Shown: piece after piece, positions 1 to 10,254 of the stretch
Numbering within the stretch: position 1 is the first letter of the stretch
Layout: each line of letters begins with the position of its first letter
Origin: Asterella californica
Taxonomy: Eukaryota > Streptophyta > Marchantiopsida > Marchantiales > Aytoniaceae
Length of the DNA stretch: 64,000 bases
Reading direction: 5' to 3'
NCBI GenBank assembly: GCA_036924285.1
Contig: JAYKYS010000006.1
Location: forward strand, 31,842,001-31,906,000
The notes under the pieces: model-generated
What the model was told of the DNA's origin: nothing
Databases searched by the model: none
The model's input: only the letters and a program-made list of their open reading frames with translations
Position numbers and translations under genes: made by a program

Positions 1-627
1 AGGACCAGTACACTACGGGTAGCCTAGCGACATGGTGACAAGGAGAACTGTATGCTGCAAGGCCATAGGTGTGATAAAGCAGGTATTCACTAAGAAGAGG
101 TAGGACCAAGTTCATCCTACTGGACTGGAGCAAGTAAAAGTGCATCCAATGGAGTCGACTATTGTACAAGTATAAACGTCTTATATTTATGTGCCTCTGC
201 ACAAGGAGGCAGAATTTATTCGTTTATTTTATTTTTCCTTTAGTGGCACATACCTATAGGGGGGAAATATTATCTGCGTACAATATCAACTTCGGAGATA
301 TACTGCTCGTTTTTTGTTATCGAAAAGAATATAAATATTATATAAAATTCTTATTCTATAATAATTATAAAAAAGGGTTTATATATAAACATTAAATGAT
401 AAATACACGTATAAGTTGAAATACGATCCAAACATAATCAGTAAAATAAACACAAGTAGATGCACTTCCAAACAAGTGAGAGAGACTGCTCACCAACATA
501 CACCTTTTTTACATGTTCAATTTATTATCTAACCTTTTTATTAAAAATAATTATAAATTAAATCTCTAAAATATTAATAAGAAAAAAGTAACAGAGAAGT
601 AAAAGTTAAACCTTTGCAACCTTGCAC

Positions 628-663
628 ATTTGTCTCTCCATCTTTTGATGGAGAGAGACAAAT
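628..663. repeat. Short imperfect inverted repeat (hairpin)
   Basis: The left arm 628-642 pairs with the right arm 647-663 around a TTTT loop; the right arm has two extra bases (one extra GA step), giving a small bulge. It lies in AT-rich DNA beside a second hairpin at 671-714. The function is unknown. Confidence 0.75.
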
Positions 664-670
664 ATACAAG

Positions 671-714
671 AGTTTAATTTATTATCTAACTCTGGTTAGA
701 TATTAAATTAAACT
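671..714. repeat. 20-bp-arm inverted repeat (hairpin)
   Basis: Arms 671-690 and 695-714 are reverse complements except for one position, separated by the 4-base loop TCTG. Part of the arm sequence also occurs as a direct copy near 520-535. It could be a foldback element remnant or the product of a local template switch. Confidence 0.75.
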
Positions 715-1355
715 CTGGTTAAGTTAATTGTATTCATGAGTATAGTTGACCGCACTTGTATCTTCTGTGACGCGCCAGGCGAACCAAGACTTATGGTTCA
801 TTTTCTGCTCTCTCCGTGTTTCCAGACATGAGTTATCAAATAATTTTTATAAAATATTTTAAATATTTTAAATATATTTTTTATTTAACATATATGTATA
901 TTCTCGATAACATTAAGCGAAGAAAAATTCCCAGAGTTCATCCAGCATGCATATTTTGCCTATCCATCAGAAGATAGGAGGAGGTGAAATATACAAAGAC
1001 GACGCCTTTTCTCTCCAAAGGAAAGAGTCTGAAGCTCAGAAGAAGAAACGGCTAGCGCGAATACGACCGCGACTCCCCAAACAAGCACGCTGTTCTAGAT
1101 CTCCACGAAGTTGGCACACGACGACAGGAAAGTGCATGTCGTTACAGCGCGAGGGAGAGCTCTACCAACGGTAAGGTGAGAGAGTCCCGATAGCACCACG
1201 GAAAGAAATACCAACCATCTGGTTTCCATGGACTTCCCTCGAAAGTACAACTGAAACAGCATCGAATCAAGCACGGTTCTCGATTCCAGTTTGCTGGAGG
1301 GGTTTGCCTTCCTGGAGCGAGCGATCGTCCTTGGGTTTTAGACGTTGTTGACCTC

Positions 1356-2395
1356 ATGGGCCTTGATCAGCTCTGGCGACCATGGTCCTCGTCGCCGCCT
1401 CCGTCGAAGAAGGCGACGATCGATGAACCATCTGAAATCGATCTGTGCAAGGAATTCAAAGTCGACGACGACAGTGCACACGTCCCGAAGAAGTTACAGA
1501 ACCGAGTAATCGGAGGGGACTGCCTCGAGTTCATGAAGCGTTTACCTTCCGACATTCTGGATTGCACGATAACTTCTCCACCTTGCAATAAAGGAAGACG
1601 AGAGAACCTCCACTACAGTACATTTTCTGACAATCTTCCGTGGGATAAGTATGTGGCCAACCAAATGGAAGTTCTGAATGAACTCTATCGAGTCACCAAG
1701 CCGGGTGGACATCTGTGGTACATTCATCAAGTGCAGCATCCTCTATCTAATATCTGCCATCCAATATCTTGGATTCTGAAGACCCCATGGACGGTAAGTT
1801 TAAACCAACGCATGACATTGCACACGCTCGTTGTTTAGACTGAGCAGAGCGAGTGAGCGAGCAAGTAACAAACCCATCGATTGTCCTGTTACAGGTGCGA
1901 CAGGAGATTACTTGGGGAAAAAACAGCTGCAGTCTTCCGCGGCGTTATCGTTTTATGGTCTGTGATGAACGCATCTACTGGCTCAGAAAAGAACCAGGCC
2001 CTCGTTTCGAATTGAGTCCACATGTGACTAAGTGGGGAACCATCTGGAGACCTCCACACCACAGTATGACCAGAGTCTTCCCACATCCTTGCGCTTTTCC
2101 CATTTACTTGGCGCTGGCGATTCTGCATGCGACCAATATCCCAAACGGGTCTTTAGTCTTTGACCCTTATGGAGGAACAGGTACTACCGCTAAGGCAAGT
2201 CAGATTGCTAATCACCACTACCTGACCGTGGACATAGACAAGAAATATGTGGATATGATGAAGAGCCGATTGAAGACGACGAGGAATGAAGATGAGTGGT
2301 GGATTACTCTGTTAATGAAACAGATAGCAGACGGAACACTAGACCTTTCCATGAGTTTGTCTAAACTAGTGCAGGAGAGAATAATGGCCGGCTGA
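1356..2395 (+). CDS. Bacterial-type N4-cytosine/N6-adenine DNA methyltransferase, two exons, 312 aa
   Basis: Spliced reading: exon 1 is 1356-1793, a 101-bp intron 1794-1894 begins GTAAGT and ends TTACAG in phase 0, exon 2 is 1895-2395. The product has the permuted (beta-class) order of the family: a GDCLEFMKRLP segment (residues 54-64), catalytic motif IV TSPPC (73-77), then HP..FP (about 209-215) and the S-adenosylmethionine loop DPYGGTGTT (236-244) near the C-terminus. The family transfers methyl from S-adenosylmethionine to the exocyclic amine of cytosine or adenine; a TSPP-type motif favours N4-cytosine. The in-frame stop at 1191 and the absence of an earlier ATG support the start, though an upstream exon cannot be excluded. 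I recall liverwort DN4MT-type enzymes linked to N4-methylcytosine in sperm; membership of that group is inference. Oddity: Cys at motif IV position 5, where Tyr or Phe is usual. There is no recognition domain, and no organelle targeting signal is obvious. Confidence 0.85.
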
Positions 2396-2579
2396 CCCGA
2401 TTCTCCAGGCTTGCATTGTTTGCAAATATTCTGCATTGCGTTTAGGAGAGGCGAACGCTCAACAAAACCAACTGCAACTCTCTGCGCAGTGTGGCGAGTA
2501 TTTACAGCGTGCTCCATCTGTTTGCAATTGCAATCTAGGGTTTACAGGATACAACCTTACTCGTCTATCCCGTTTTCCC

Positions 2580-2603
2580 AGATCTATACACAAGTATAGA
2601 TCT
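2580..2603. repeat. 9-bp-arm palindrome
   Basis: Arms 2580-2588 (AGATCTATA) and 2595-2603 (TATAGATCT) flank a 6-base spacer, just ahead of the tandem duplication at 2611. It may lie in the 3' flank of the methyltransferase gene. No function can be assigned. Confidence 0.6.
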
Positions 2604-2610
2604 GTAGATA

Positions 2611-2746
2611 AGTAAGAAGAAGAGTACGAGTTAAGCTGAGTTTTCTGCTAGCTCTGTAAGCGCTTGGAAGATGAACTAAGTAAGGAGAAGAGTACGAGTT
2701 AAGCTGAGTTTTCTTCCTGCTCTGTAAGCGCTTGGAAGATGAACTA
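2611..2746. repeat. 68-bp tandem duplication, two copies
   Basis: Copy 1 is 2611-2678 and copy 2 is 2679-2746. The units differ at only a few bases, around 2617 and 2646-2651, so the duplication is fairly recent. It lies about 220-350 bp past the methyltransferase stop codon. Confidence 0.85.
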
Positions 2747-3860
2747 ACATAAAAGATCATCTGCAAAGTCACCTCAATCTGATTATCTGGGGGTCATCAA
2801 TTACTTATATCCCAAGAAAATCAGAATGGGTCTTCAAGAAGAGTGGTGCATAAGCATACTTAAGGTGCCTTTTCATTTCCCACAGGCAGGAGCTCGAGGG
2901 GGGTGCTTGGCAATAGCAGAACACGGTGTAAACGAGTTCAGAGCACACCAGAATCGAAAGTCTAGGGTTCGCAGCTAAGCACCCCGCAGAAACTAGAAAA
3001 CAATTGGGGGTTCTTACATGTACAGATGTTATGTTTTGCGGAGTATATAAGAGTTTTGCACGTAATCTAGATCTGCAGATTCTGAACTGGATCTGTAAGA
3101 ATTGATATGCTTTGAATTTTTTACTATCAGGATTAATCTTACCTTGGTTGGAAAACCATGTTGTATACATAACCGTTCCTGCCTGAGGGAAAAAGTTTTC
3201 TGATGGGGAAGAAAGAGTTTGCTAGAGGGGAAGGTGGGGAAAGGAAAGCTGCTCCTCATGATCAACCTACAGAACAGAAATATTATCCAGAACGAGGATG
3301 CATGTGAAAATATGGAAGGTCCTAACAGACAATACAGAATCATTTCAAGAAGAGAGAGGAATACGTAACATAGTATACGTCGTGCATAAGATTCAAGCAT
3401 ACAGAGGATAGTGTATAAGAGTTGTCTGTAACAGTTTCTTCTTTCTTGTCTAAGATGGCGCCCCACGTATTGAACTTAGTATGACGCAACTGAATGGATG
3501 TTAGTAATTTTAGATCCCACTTGGAAGTATTGCAGTAAATGTCTTAAGGTTTCATATAAAAAAGCAGTGCATCTTATTTCATCTTATTTCATCTTTATTC
3601 TTATTTCTCTTCACCCAAGATTCACTGGTACATGTCAATGCACATGAGTTGAACTGGAATGAGAAACTTCATTATAATCTGAAGGATGCAAGAAGTAGAA
3701 TCTGAGAGATGAAAGACTCAAGAATGTTGTTGGGATGATACAGATCACAGTTAACTTATTCGAACTCATAGTCTGACATACATATAATATGGATGCTTGC
3801 AAAGACGTCTCCTTCAAACTGGAGCTCCTAACCTCCCGAATCTTCACTCACACACCACTT
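2747..3860. other. Intergenic stretch with no confident gene
   Basis: Open frames on the minus strand (2805-3170 and 3029-3466) overlap one another in different phases. They are rich in Leu, Phe, Ser and Arg and show no recognisable domain. The stretch sits between the ends of two convergent genes, so it may hold their 3' untranslated regions. Confidence 0.4.
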
Positions 3861-5375
3861 CTACTTGCCACTTGGGTGAAGCAATCCTAACAGCAAGCAG
3901 CTTTTCTCAGCCGCCTGGATCTCTGCCAGTTCAGCTCTCATAATAGCGGTTTCCCATCTCCTTCTCATATAAGCAAGCTGCAACTCCAGGAAACTTTCCC
4001 TCTTCTCGAATTCTCTTTTCTCATCTTGTAAGGCATTTACCTTTGCCCTCAAGTCTGCGACTTCCTCCTCCGCTTCCACGGCTGCAAAATGGAGTTTCAT
4101 GCATTCTTCCACATGCTTTTGCTCTTCCAAGTACAGCCTCTCCATCTTCTCTGCCTTGAGTCTGCTGTCTATTTCCGCAAGCTGGAGACCCAGTACCTCC
4201 TCGTTCTTATATGCAATTTCAGCTTCAAGCTCCTCAAGTACTCTCGTTGGCGATAACTCCAGCTCTTGAGATCTTGTTGTCGACTCCAGTTCTGTTGTAG
4301 ATGAGGTGTACGGAACATTACTCGGTACTGTAACCCCAGAGCTTTCACACCTTGCAATTGACCGGCGCCTTTTGCTCGGCCTAGTCGGTGAAAATGGTGG
4401 CGTTGGAGGATCGAGATCATGTGGAGCCTGTTCAGTCGACTCATTCGACTGTACAGGCCCCAGATCTACAGGATCATGGGACTCCAACCTCGTAAATGTA
4501 AGGTCATCGTATATTGTAGGGTTATCTCCTTCAAGCATCATGCGTTTGTCTCCCTGCTGAACCTGACTGGCAGTACCTTCACCATGATACGGAACAATCT
4601 CGTTTAAGGATTCAGGTTTGTGTCTGGCAAGAGATTTTCTGTATAGGAAGTACATTAAAGGTCCAGCCAGCGTTCGGATTTGACCGGAGAAACTGCTGCG
4701 TAGAATCTGCAACCTCTTCAGTTCGGCAAGAAACTTATCATACACACACCTTGCCCAGTTCATCTCGGCACCATCCAGAGCTTCGAGTACGAAGCAGATT
4801 AGTTCTCTCGGAGCGCGAGACGGTTGCTTGATGCAGGGAAACCAGATTGTCTTGCTCAGCAAGACCAGCAGATCCCGAACTAGTTCATCTTTGCAACTGG
4901 CAATCAGAGCGCTACTCCAGTTATCTCCTTTGACGGGGAATATGGCAGCGCATCTAGAAGCTGCGCACGAGCTCGTCGGCTTCAATCGATCAAGAGATGT
5001 GGTGCTCCACTGATCATGACTTCCAAAACCGGACATATCCAGAAAGTTATTCGGACTTAAATCGATCTTCGTACCATGGACTGTTGTTGTTCGGCTTTTG
5101 AACTCCCAGTGATCCACAAACTCCTGGGAAACCTCCTGATCCTGCCACACCCAGGCCTCTCTTAGAAATCTGACGACTCCAGTCTCCTCCAAAACCAACA
5201 AGATCTGCAGTTGAGGATTTCCAACCCCACAGTCCATAAGAACTCTAACCGCTTCTAGACCATGATCATGAAGCCCTAGCCACTTGCTGGCTCCGTCGAC
5301 CAAATGATTATACCTTGAGCTCGAGCCAGCAGGATTCTGCAACTCTTTCTCCAAGTTCAAATCTTTCATCGTCAA
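3861..5375 (-). CDS. 504-residue unrecognised protein: N-terminal globular domain plus C-terminal coiled coil
   Basis: This is one uninterrupted frame, so the gene is probably real and possibly intronless. Residues 1-250 look globular, with a Trp-containing segment GAEMNWARCVYDKF (202-215) followed by hydrophobic GPLMYFLYR (238-246). A basic patch PSKRRRSIAR (333-342) could be a nuclear localisation signal and follows a Pro-rich linker (322-332). Residues 378-490 are heptad-like and rich in Glu, Leu, Lys and Arg, a strong coiled coil. I cannot name the family. The layout resembles plant proteins described as putative transposon or mobile-domain proteins, and by eye it parallels the coding remnants inside elements A and B in this window. 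It may be a host gene derived from such an element, or the ancestor of the element ORFs. Convergent with the methyltransferase gene. Confidence 0.7.
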   Translation of the reverse strand: MTMKDLNLEKELQNPAGSSSRYNHLVDGASKWLGLHDHGLEAVRVLMDCGVGNPQLQILLVLEETGVVRFLREAWVWQDQEVSQEFVDHWEFKSRTTTVHGTKIDLSPNNFLDMSGFGSHDQWSTTSLDRLKPTSSCAASRCAAIFPVKGDNWSSALIASCKDELVRDLLVLLSKTIWFPCIKQPSRAPRELICFVLEALDGAEMNWARCVYDKFLAELKRLQILRSSFSGQIRTLAGPLMYFLYRKSLARHKPESLNEIVPYHGEGTASQVQQGDKRMMLEGDNPTIYDDLTFTRLESHDPVDLGPVQSNESTEQAPHDLDPPTPPFSPTRPSKRRRSIARCESSGVTVPSNVPYTSSTTELESTTRSQELELSPTRVLEELEAEIAYKNEEVLGLQLAEIDSRLKAEKMERLYLEEQKHVEECMKLHFAAVEAEEEVADLRAKVNALQDEKREFEKRESFLELQLAYMRRRWETAIMRAELAEIQAAEKSCLLLGLLHPSGK

Positions 5376-6762
5376 TTTGGTGACCCAAGAAGAGTGGAAA
5401 TCCCTCCAATTAATCCCTCGAGACTATCGAGGCTCACGTCAAATCAACAGATTCTGAAATGATAGCTCTCGGAACTATCTCACGTTGAATGCTTCCCTCT
5501 CATCTACATATTACTACGTAAAACTTGTCTTCCTGATCATGATCCAGTCCATCAGTACCACAGCACTCATTACATGGACAAGGAATGCAGTCCATCACAG
5601 CAGTGTCGGCCAATCTGTAAAGCCGCTGAGTCCAAAGCCATCATGCATTTGCAATTCCAACAAGGCTTTCAAGCTACAAAACCGTAGCTTACCCAACCGG
5701 GTCGGCAACTTCGGTCGGCAACTTACCCAACCAGCTGCCGGATGGCATCAGATGAAATGCATGACACGATCATGACCACTGCGTCGCTACCGTACCGGTT
5801 ATCCAACATCTAGTCTTGGGAGTCATCCTGCGAGCTAATCTCTCAAGAAATTTTGCCGTAGAACTGCAAATTTGAAAGGGGCGTTAAACGCGACGGCCGC
5901 ACAGATATTTGAAATGCATGTGAGCCAACCTGTACATATATTATGCTTATGTAGGTTGTGCATGCATGGAGCGGGTGTATTATAAGGACATGAGTTGAGT
6001 TGAGTTGAGTTGAGTTTTGGTTTGGGTTGAATTCGAACAACAAGTCGAGGAAGTGAGAGTCTCGCTCTAGGTTATCGATCAGGCAGCATGTTTCGAGTGC
6101 TCTCAGATGGTTTTGGTATGCAGTGAGCATACTCTTGAGGTCAACGGGCAGGAATTCGAAACAAATTGACGAGCCGACGGGCTTCTAGCTGTGGAGCTAG
6201 CTAGGTCCGAATGCCCGTAAGTCCTGATTACTTTTCCTCCAGACGGGGGACAAAATAATGACCAAATCTTAACCGGCACAAGCTCATCACCTGATAAATA
6301 AACAGTCGAGCACACGAGGAGTTTCACGGGACGTCGCCTTTCGAACAAGTATAACTGGAGCAGACGTAGACTGAGTCTTGAGAACGGTAATTTGCTATCA
6401 GGATTCCGTCGTAATATAACCGTCTTGAACTAGGCAGGAGATCAATAAAATGGCACTGCCAGGCAGAGATCAATACAATTCAGACTACTGAAGATTGTGG
6501 TTCTCCCATGTTCAGGACCAGGAGCTGGTGTGAAATACGAAGGTTCTTCCAGAAGAAATATCGGAGTTCCACGGGATGCTAAACCTTGAAGTTTCTCCTT
6601 TTCGCCACAAGCGCCATCTTTTACCAAATCTCGAACTGAGGTGTTCTTATAAGTGGCTCAATACTACGGTAGCCAAACAATACCATGATGGCCAGCCTTT
6701 CGGTACAATGAAACAACTACGTTCTCTGGTACAGACAGGCCGTCGTCTCTGAAGCCAAACCG
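5376..6762. other. Non-coding stretch between the coiled-coil gene and the LINE
   Basis: No ORF here has family features. The first about 120 bp should hold the promoter of the minus-strand coiled-coil gene; I see no clear TATA box. A (TGAGT)n microsatellite lies at 5991-6016. Confidence 0.4.
5991..6016. repeat. (TGAGT)5 microsatellite
   Basis: Five consecutive TGAGT pentamers run directly into TTTT. Simple sequence, likely polymorphic. Confidence 0.9.
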
Positions 6763-8068
6763 ATGAAGATTAGAACAGCCAGCTGGAACGTGAGAGGACT
6801 TGGAGATCCGCATCGACTCCACATAGTTAAAAAGCGACTAAAGCGTCAATGAAACCAGATAGATGTTCTAATGATGTAAGAAATGAAGATACATTAAAAG
6901 AAAGCTAGTTTTCGCTTCAACCAGCTAACTTGTAACCAACAGTATGTAATAGACTACAGCTACGAGGGGAAGGCGGGAGCAGGAATTGTTATGTCGAGAG
7001 ATTGGAGGTTGTAGAAATAAGAAATAACGGAGTGGTCACCTAACATGGATGATAGCAAAAACACCACTAGACATAATAGGGTTTGCATCGATACACGTGC
7101 CCAATGACAGACGAGGAAGATCAAAACTTTGGAATGGATGGCAACAAGATGGAACATCGGCCAATGGGTGCTAGGAGGATACTGGAATAGTGTAGATACG
7201 CTCATGGCAATGTCAGGAGAGCTCTTCAGCACGGCAGAGAACGACGGGCTTGGCAGCGATTATCATCACATCAGGACTTCGCAGACAATTGGGAACTGTC
7301 ATCACAGCGGATAGGGCCATACTTTATCCGACAATTCAAAGTAGGTGTGAGACTAGACCAAGCAAGACTCGACGAAATCTACATGACACTGTCCAGAAGA
7401 GGAGAATGGGGTCAGTTAGTGTACAAATACAAGCACGACAGAAAATAAACACTTTCAGATCACATACCAACTCTACAACAGACAACAGTCAGCAACATAA
7501 GCAGAGGAGGAAGCTACTTCAAGGTCTCTCAAGCTAAGCAAGTCTGGAGGGTGATGGCGAACACAATCAGAGATCCTCGAATCCGATGGGAAATGAAGTA
7601 GAGAGCAACTGAGATGATCTTCAAACCGAAGGAGAGGCAAGTAGGAGAAGCAAGAAGCAACTAGAAGTTCATAAGCAACAACTAGAAGACGAAAGATATA
7701 GAGTGACAAACATCCGCACAAGTGAAGTCGATGACCTGCTTGCAGAGCTGGAAGTGAAGACAAGAGAAATTGAACACAAGCAAATGATATTTCTCAGAAG
7801 GTGGAGCAAAAACAGGTGGCTAAAAGAAGGGGATGTGCCATCAAACTACTTTTTTTTCATCGCTGAAAAGGAAAAGAATAAAGGAAAGCATAGCATGGCT
7901 GGAAACAGAGGAGGGCAAATATCTAGGAGAATGCATTGAAATCCTAGTAGAAATTACATCTTACTACCAAAACCTCTACTCGAGGGATGAGGTAGTAGAA
8001 AAGAAGACAGAAGGCAAGAAGTACTCAGCCACCTACAATAGAAGGTCACAGAGGAGCAAAACAAAACA

Positions 8069-8990
8069 TTGAGGGAGAGGCAGGAAAAGGATGAAATTGG
8101 ACAGATCATCAAAGAACTAAAGGTGGAAAAATCACCTGGTCTTGACGGCATGACAGTTGAGGCGATGTGGATCATGGGAGAACAGATGGAAGAGGAACTA
8201 ATCGCCATGGTACACACCTTTTGGGAGGAGAAGCTACTCACATGGAAGGCAAGGAGTGATCAAGTTAATCCCAAAAGAGGGAGAACTACATCGACTGAAG
8301 AACTGGAGGCCGTTATCAATGCTCAACAAAGTGTACAAAGTGATAGCAAAGATACTGGCGAATAGAGTACGTGAGATCCTACCAAGCATAATAGATAGGA
8401 AGCAGAAAGGGTTCATTACAAGGAGAAGAATTTCAAATAACATACTTACCTTCAAACTCGAGCAAGAATGGGCAGAGAAGGAGAAGAGCCCTTCAATGTT
8501 CTTAAAGCTTACGATAGAATAAATGACACTTTTCTATGGGAGACAGGGATAGATCAAGCACTAACTAAAGGTCTGGTGGTAGGAGCAGAATCAAAGGTTC
8601 ACATTAACGGGCAATTCACCGGGGCGATATAGATCGAGAGAGTGTTCGCCAAGGATGCCCACGGACATCGATGCTTTTTGTCACAGCAACATCACCGTTA
8701 AAGTCGATCCTAGATAGGCAGGATACAAGAGCTTAAACTGAACAGCGGGAAAACATTGCTTCAATAGCTTTTTGCAGACGACACAAGATTACAACTCAAA
8801 GCGAATGAGGAGAATTTCCACAACGTACAAGAGGCAGTGACAGAATATGAGAAGGTCTCGAATGTCATACTGAATATCACGAAATCTCTGATCATTCCGA
8901 TGGGACTAGACAGCATCCCAACCTGGATGGAGAGGATAGGATGCAAAATAGCTGAAGAAGGAGACATAGTTAAGTACCTGGAATACTCGA
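8069..8990 (+). pseudogene. LINE reverse transcriptase core remnant
   Basis: LINE-type RT blocks are visible. KSPGLDGMTVE (about 8130) is the fingers motif. LIPKEGELHRLKNWRP and KVIAKILANRVREILPSII follow in a +1 frame from 8256, then a thumb-side block and the catalytic LFADDT (about 8768-8785), equivalent to FADD/YADD. The two catalytic aspartates survive, but at least two frame changes and stops separate the blocks. Confidence 0.8.
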
Positions 8991-9003
8991 TAAGAAGGAG
9001 TCT

Positions 9004-9049
9004 GATAGTCCACTAACAATTGCACTACCTTCAATGTTAGTGGACTATC
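9004..9049. repeat. 15-bp perfect inverted repeat inside the LINE
   Basis: Arms 9004-9018 and 9035-9049 are exact reverse complements separated by 16 bases. The hairpin interrupts the region just after the RT catalytic block, so it probably arose as a local inverted duplication within the decaying LINE. Confidence 0.75.
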
Positions 9050-9959
9050 TCCTCAAGAAGGTACAGAAAAAACTGAATCACTGAACATACAGAAGTCTGA
9101 ACTTCACATGTAGATTAATAATAGTCAAGCACATCTTGAATAGTATGCCCACACATGTAATGACAGGAGTAGCTACGCAATAGATCTTCCTGCAAGGCTT
9201 AGAGAGAGTTTACAGGGATTTTGAATGGGGTGTAAACGATCAAGGCCAAAAAAAAGAGACCTATGATCACTTGGGCAACATTCCAAGCACCGAAGGACAA
9301 GGGAGGCTGGAACATATCAATAGTAGGGACACAGAGCAGGATGGGGAATGGAACGACTGGGAGCAAATAGTAGAAGATTTTGCAAGGAAATCAATGATAA
9401 GCAAGAATTGGAAGCAGAGCACAACCAATTGGGACCTGGCGGAGCTCCTTCTCACGAAAGCATCCACCTACAACGCAGTGATCAAGAATGGAGCAAGATG
9501 GGGGAAGCCCTTTTTCTGGATCAAGGAAGGCATGTATAGGTAGAGAAACACACGTTACAAAAGATCATAGCCTTAGCTCGCGCTGAAGGATGGATGGAGT
9601 GCAAAGAGGCAACATGTTACTGAAAGCAGTGAAATGGGAGTGCATCAATAACTTTCGGCAACTAACGGAATGGGCCATTGAAGGAGGTGGAGAAATACAA
9701 GAAGACAAGGATCTGAGAGAATTGACAGCAAGATGGACTCAAAGTGTGAGAACGGGAACAGGATGCTCGAACATCAGCAAGCTAGAGGGATGGACCTGGA
9801 AAGCCAAGACAGTGAAGGAGAAAGTTAACCAACTATCAATGGAACGGATTGATAGAAAGCAATGCATCACATTTTCCAAACTCAACAAAAGGTGGGAATT
9901 GATTGATAACGACGACCGATGGAGAAAACAATGAAGGCGAATCTAGGACTTGCACCAAA

Positions 9960-10254
9960 CAGAAAGGAACAAACTTTTCATTTGGAAAGAATGCCTTGCA
10001 AAAACTCAAAAATGCACAGCGGAATGCATAAGATGTCAGAACGCAATGGAGAAGGTTGAGCACCTTCTTTTGCATTGTAGATTCGCAACATAAAGGTGGA
10101 ACAGTCTGACAAGAGGAATACCTGGAGCGAAAGTGAAAACAGACAGCATGATACAATGGGCGAACAGCTTCTGCAGAAAAAGAGCAACAGTTAGCGAAAT
10201 AGAAGTGACTGAAGTGGCCACCATCATGTCTCATCTTGCTATGGTGTTAACTTA
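9960..10254 (+). pseudogene. LINE C-terminal zinc-binding (zf-RVT-like) remnant
   Basis: The translated frame reads LFIWKECLAKTQKCTAECIR, then CQNAMEKVEHLLLHC. This is the Cys/His-rich domain with the HLLLHC signature found at the C-terminus of plant L1-like elements. One stop interrupts it shortly after HLLLHC and the ORF ends at 10252-10254. It defines the 3' coding end of the LINE. Confidence 0.75.

Larger units (their letters stand above)
1..1190. other. AT-rich non-coding stretch upstream of the methyltransferase gene
   Basis: No coding region is convincing here. The ORF at 162-395 is an A/T-driven artefact. The stretch carries two adjacent hairpins (628-663 and 671-714, listed separately). 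An open frame at 947-1174 ends next to a splice-donor-like AACG/GTAAGG near 1171, so a 5' untranslated or upstream exon of the downstream gene is possible, but nothing confirms it. Confidence 0.5.
6763..10254 (+). mobile_element. Degenerate L1-type LINE (endonuclease, reverse transcriptase, zinc-knuckle tail)
   Basis: Pieces of one ORF2-like polyprotein are readable in order through many stops and frameshifts. The start is MKIRTASWNVRGLGDPHR (from 6763), typical of the apurinic-type endonuclease N-terminus. An endonuclease segment follows near 7075-7205, in which the usual GGDFN is replaced by GGYWN. Reverse transcriptase follows (8069-8990) and a Cys/His tail (9960-10254). This family copies its RNA at a nicked target. 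No poly(A) tail or target duplication is visible after the last stop at 10252-10254, so the 3' end is uncertain or truncated. The copy is inactive. Confidence 0.85.

Noticed and set aside
162..395. 77-codon open frame in AT-rich DNA
   Set aside because: Composition-driven (Tyr, Lys, Phe, Ile rich), no domain and no supported start.
1542..1739. Minus-strand frames opposite the methyltransferase exon
   Set aside because: Mirror frames of a real coding exon.
2805..3466. Two overlapping minus-strand frames, 121 and 145 codons
   Set aside because: They overlap in different phases, are rich in Ser, Leu and Phe, and show no domain; probably untranslated flank.
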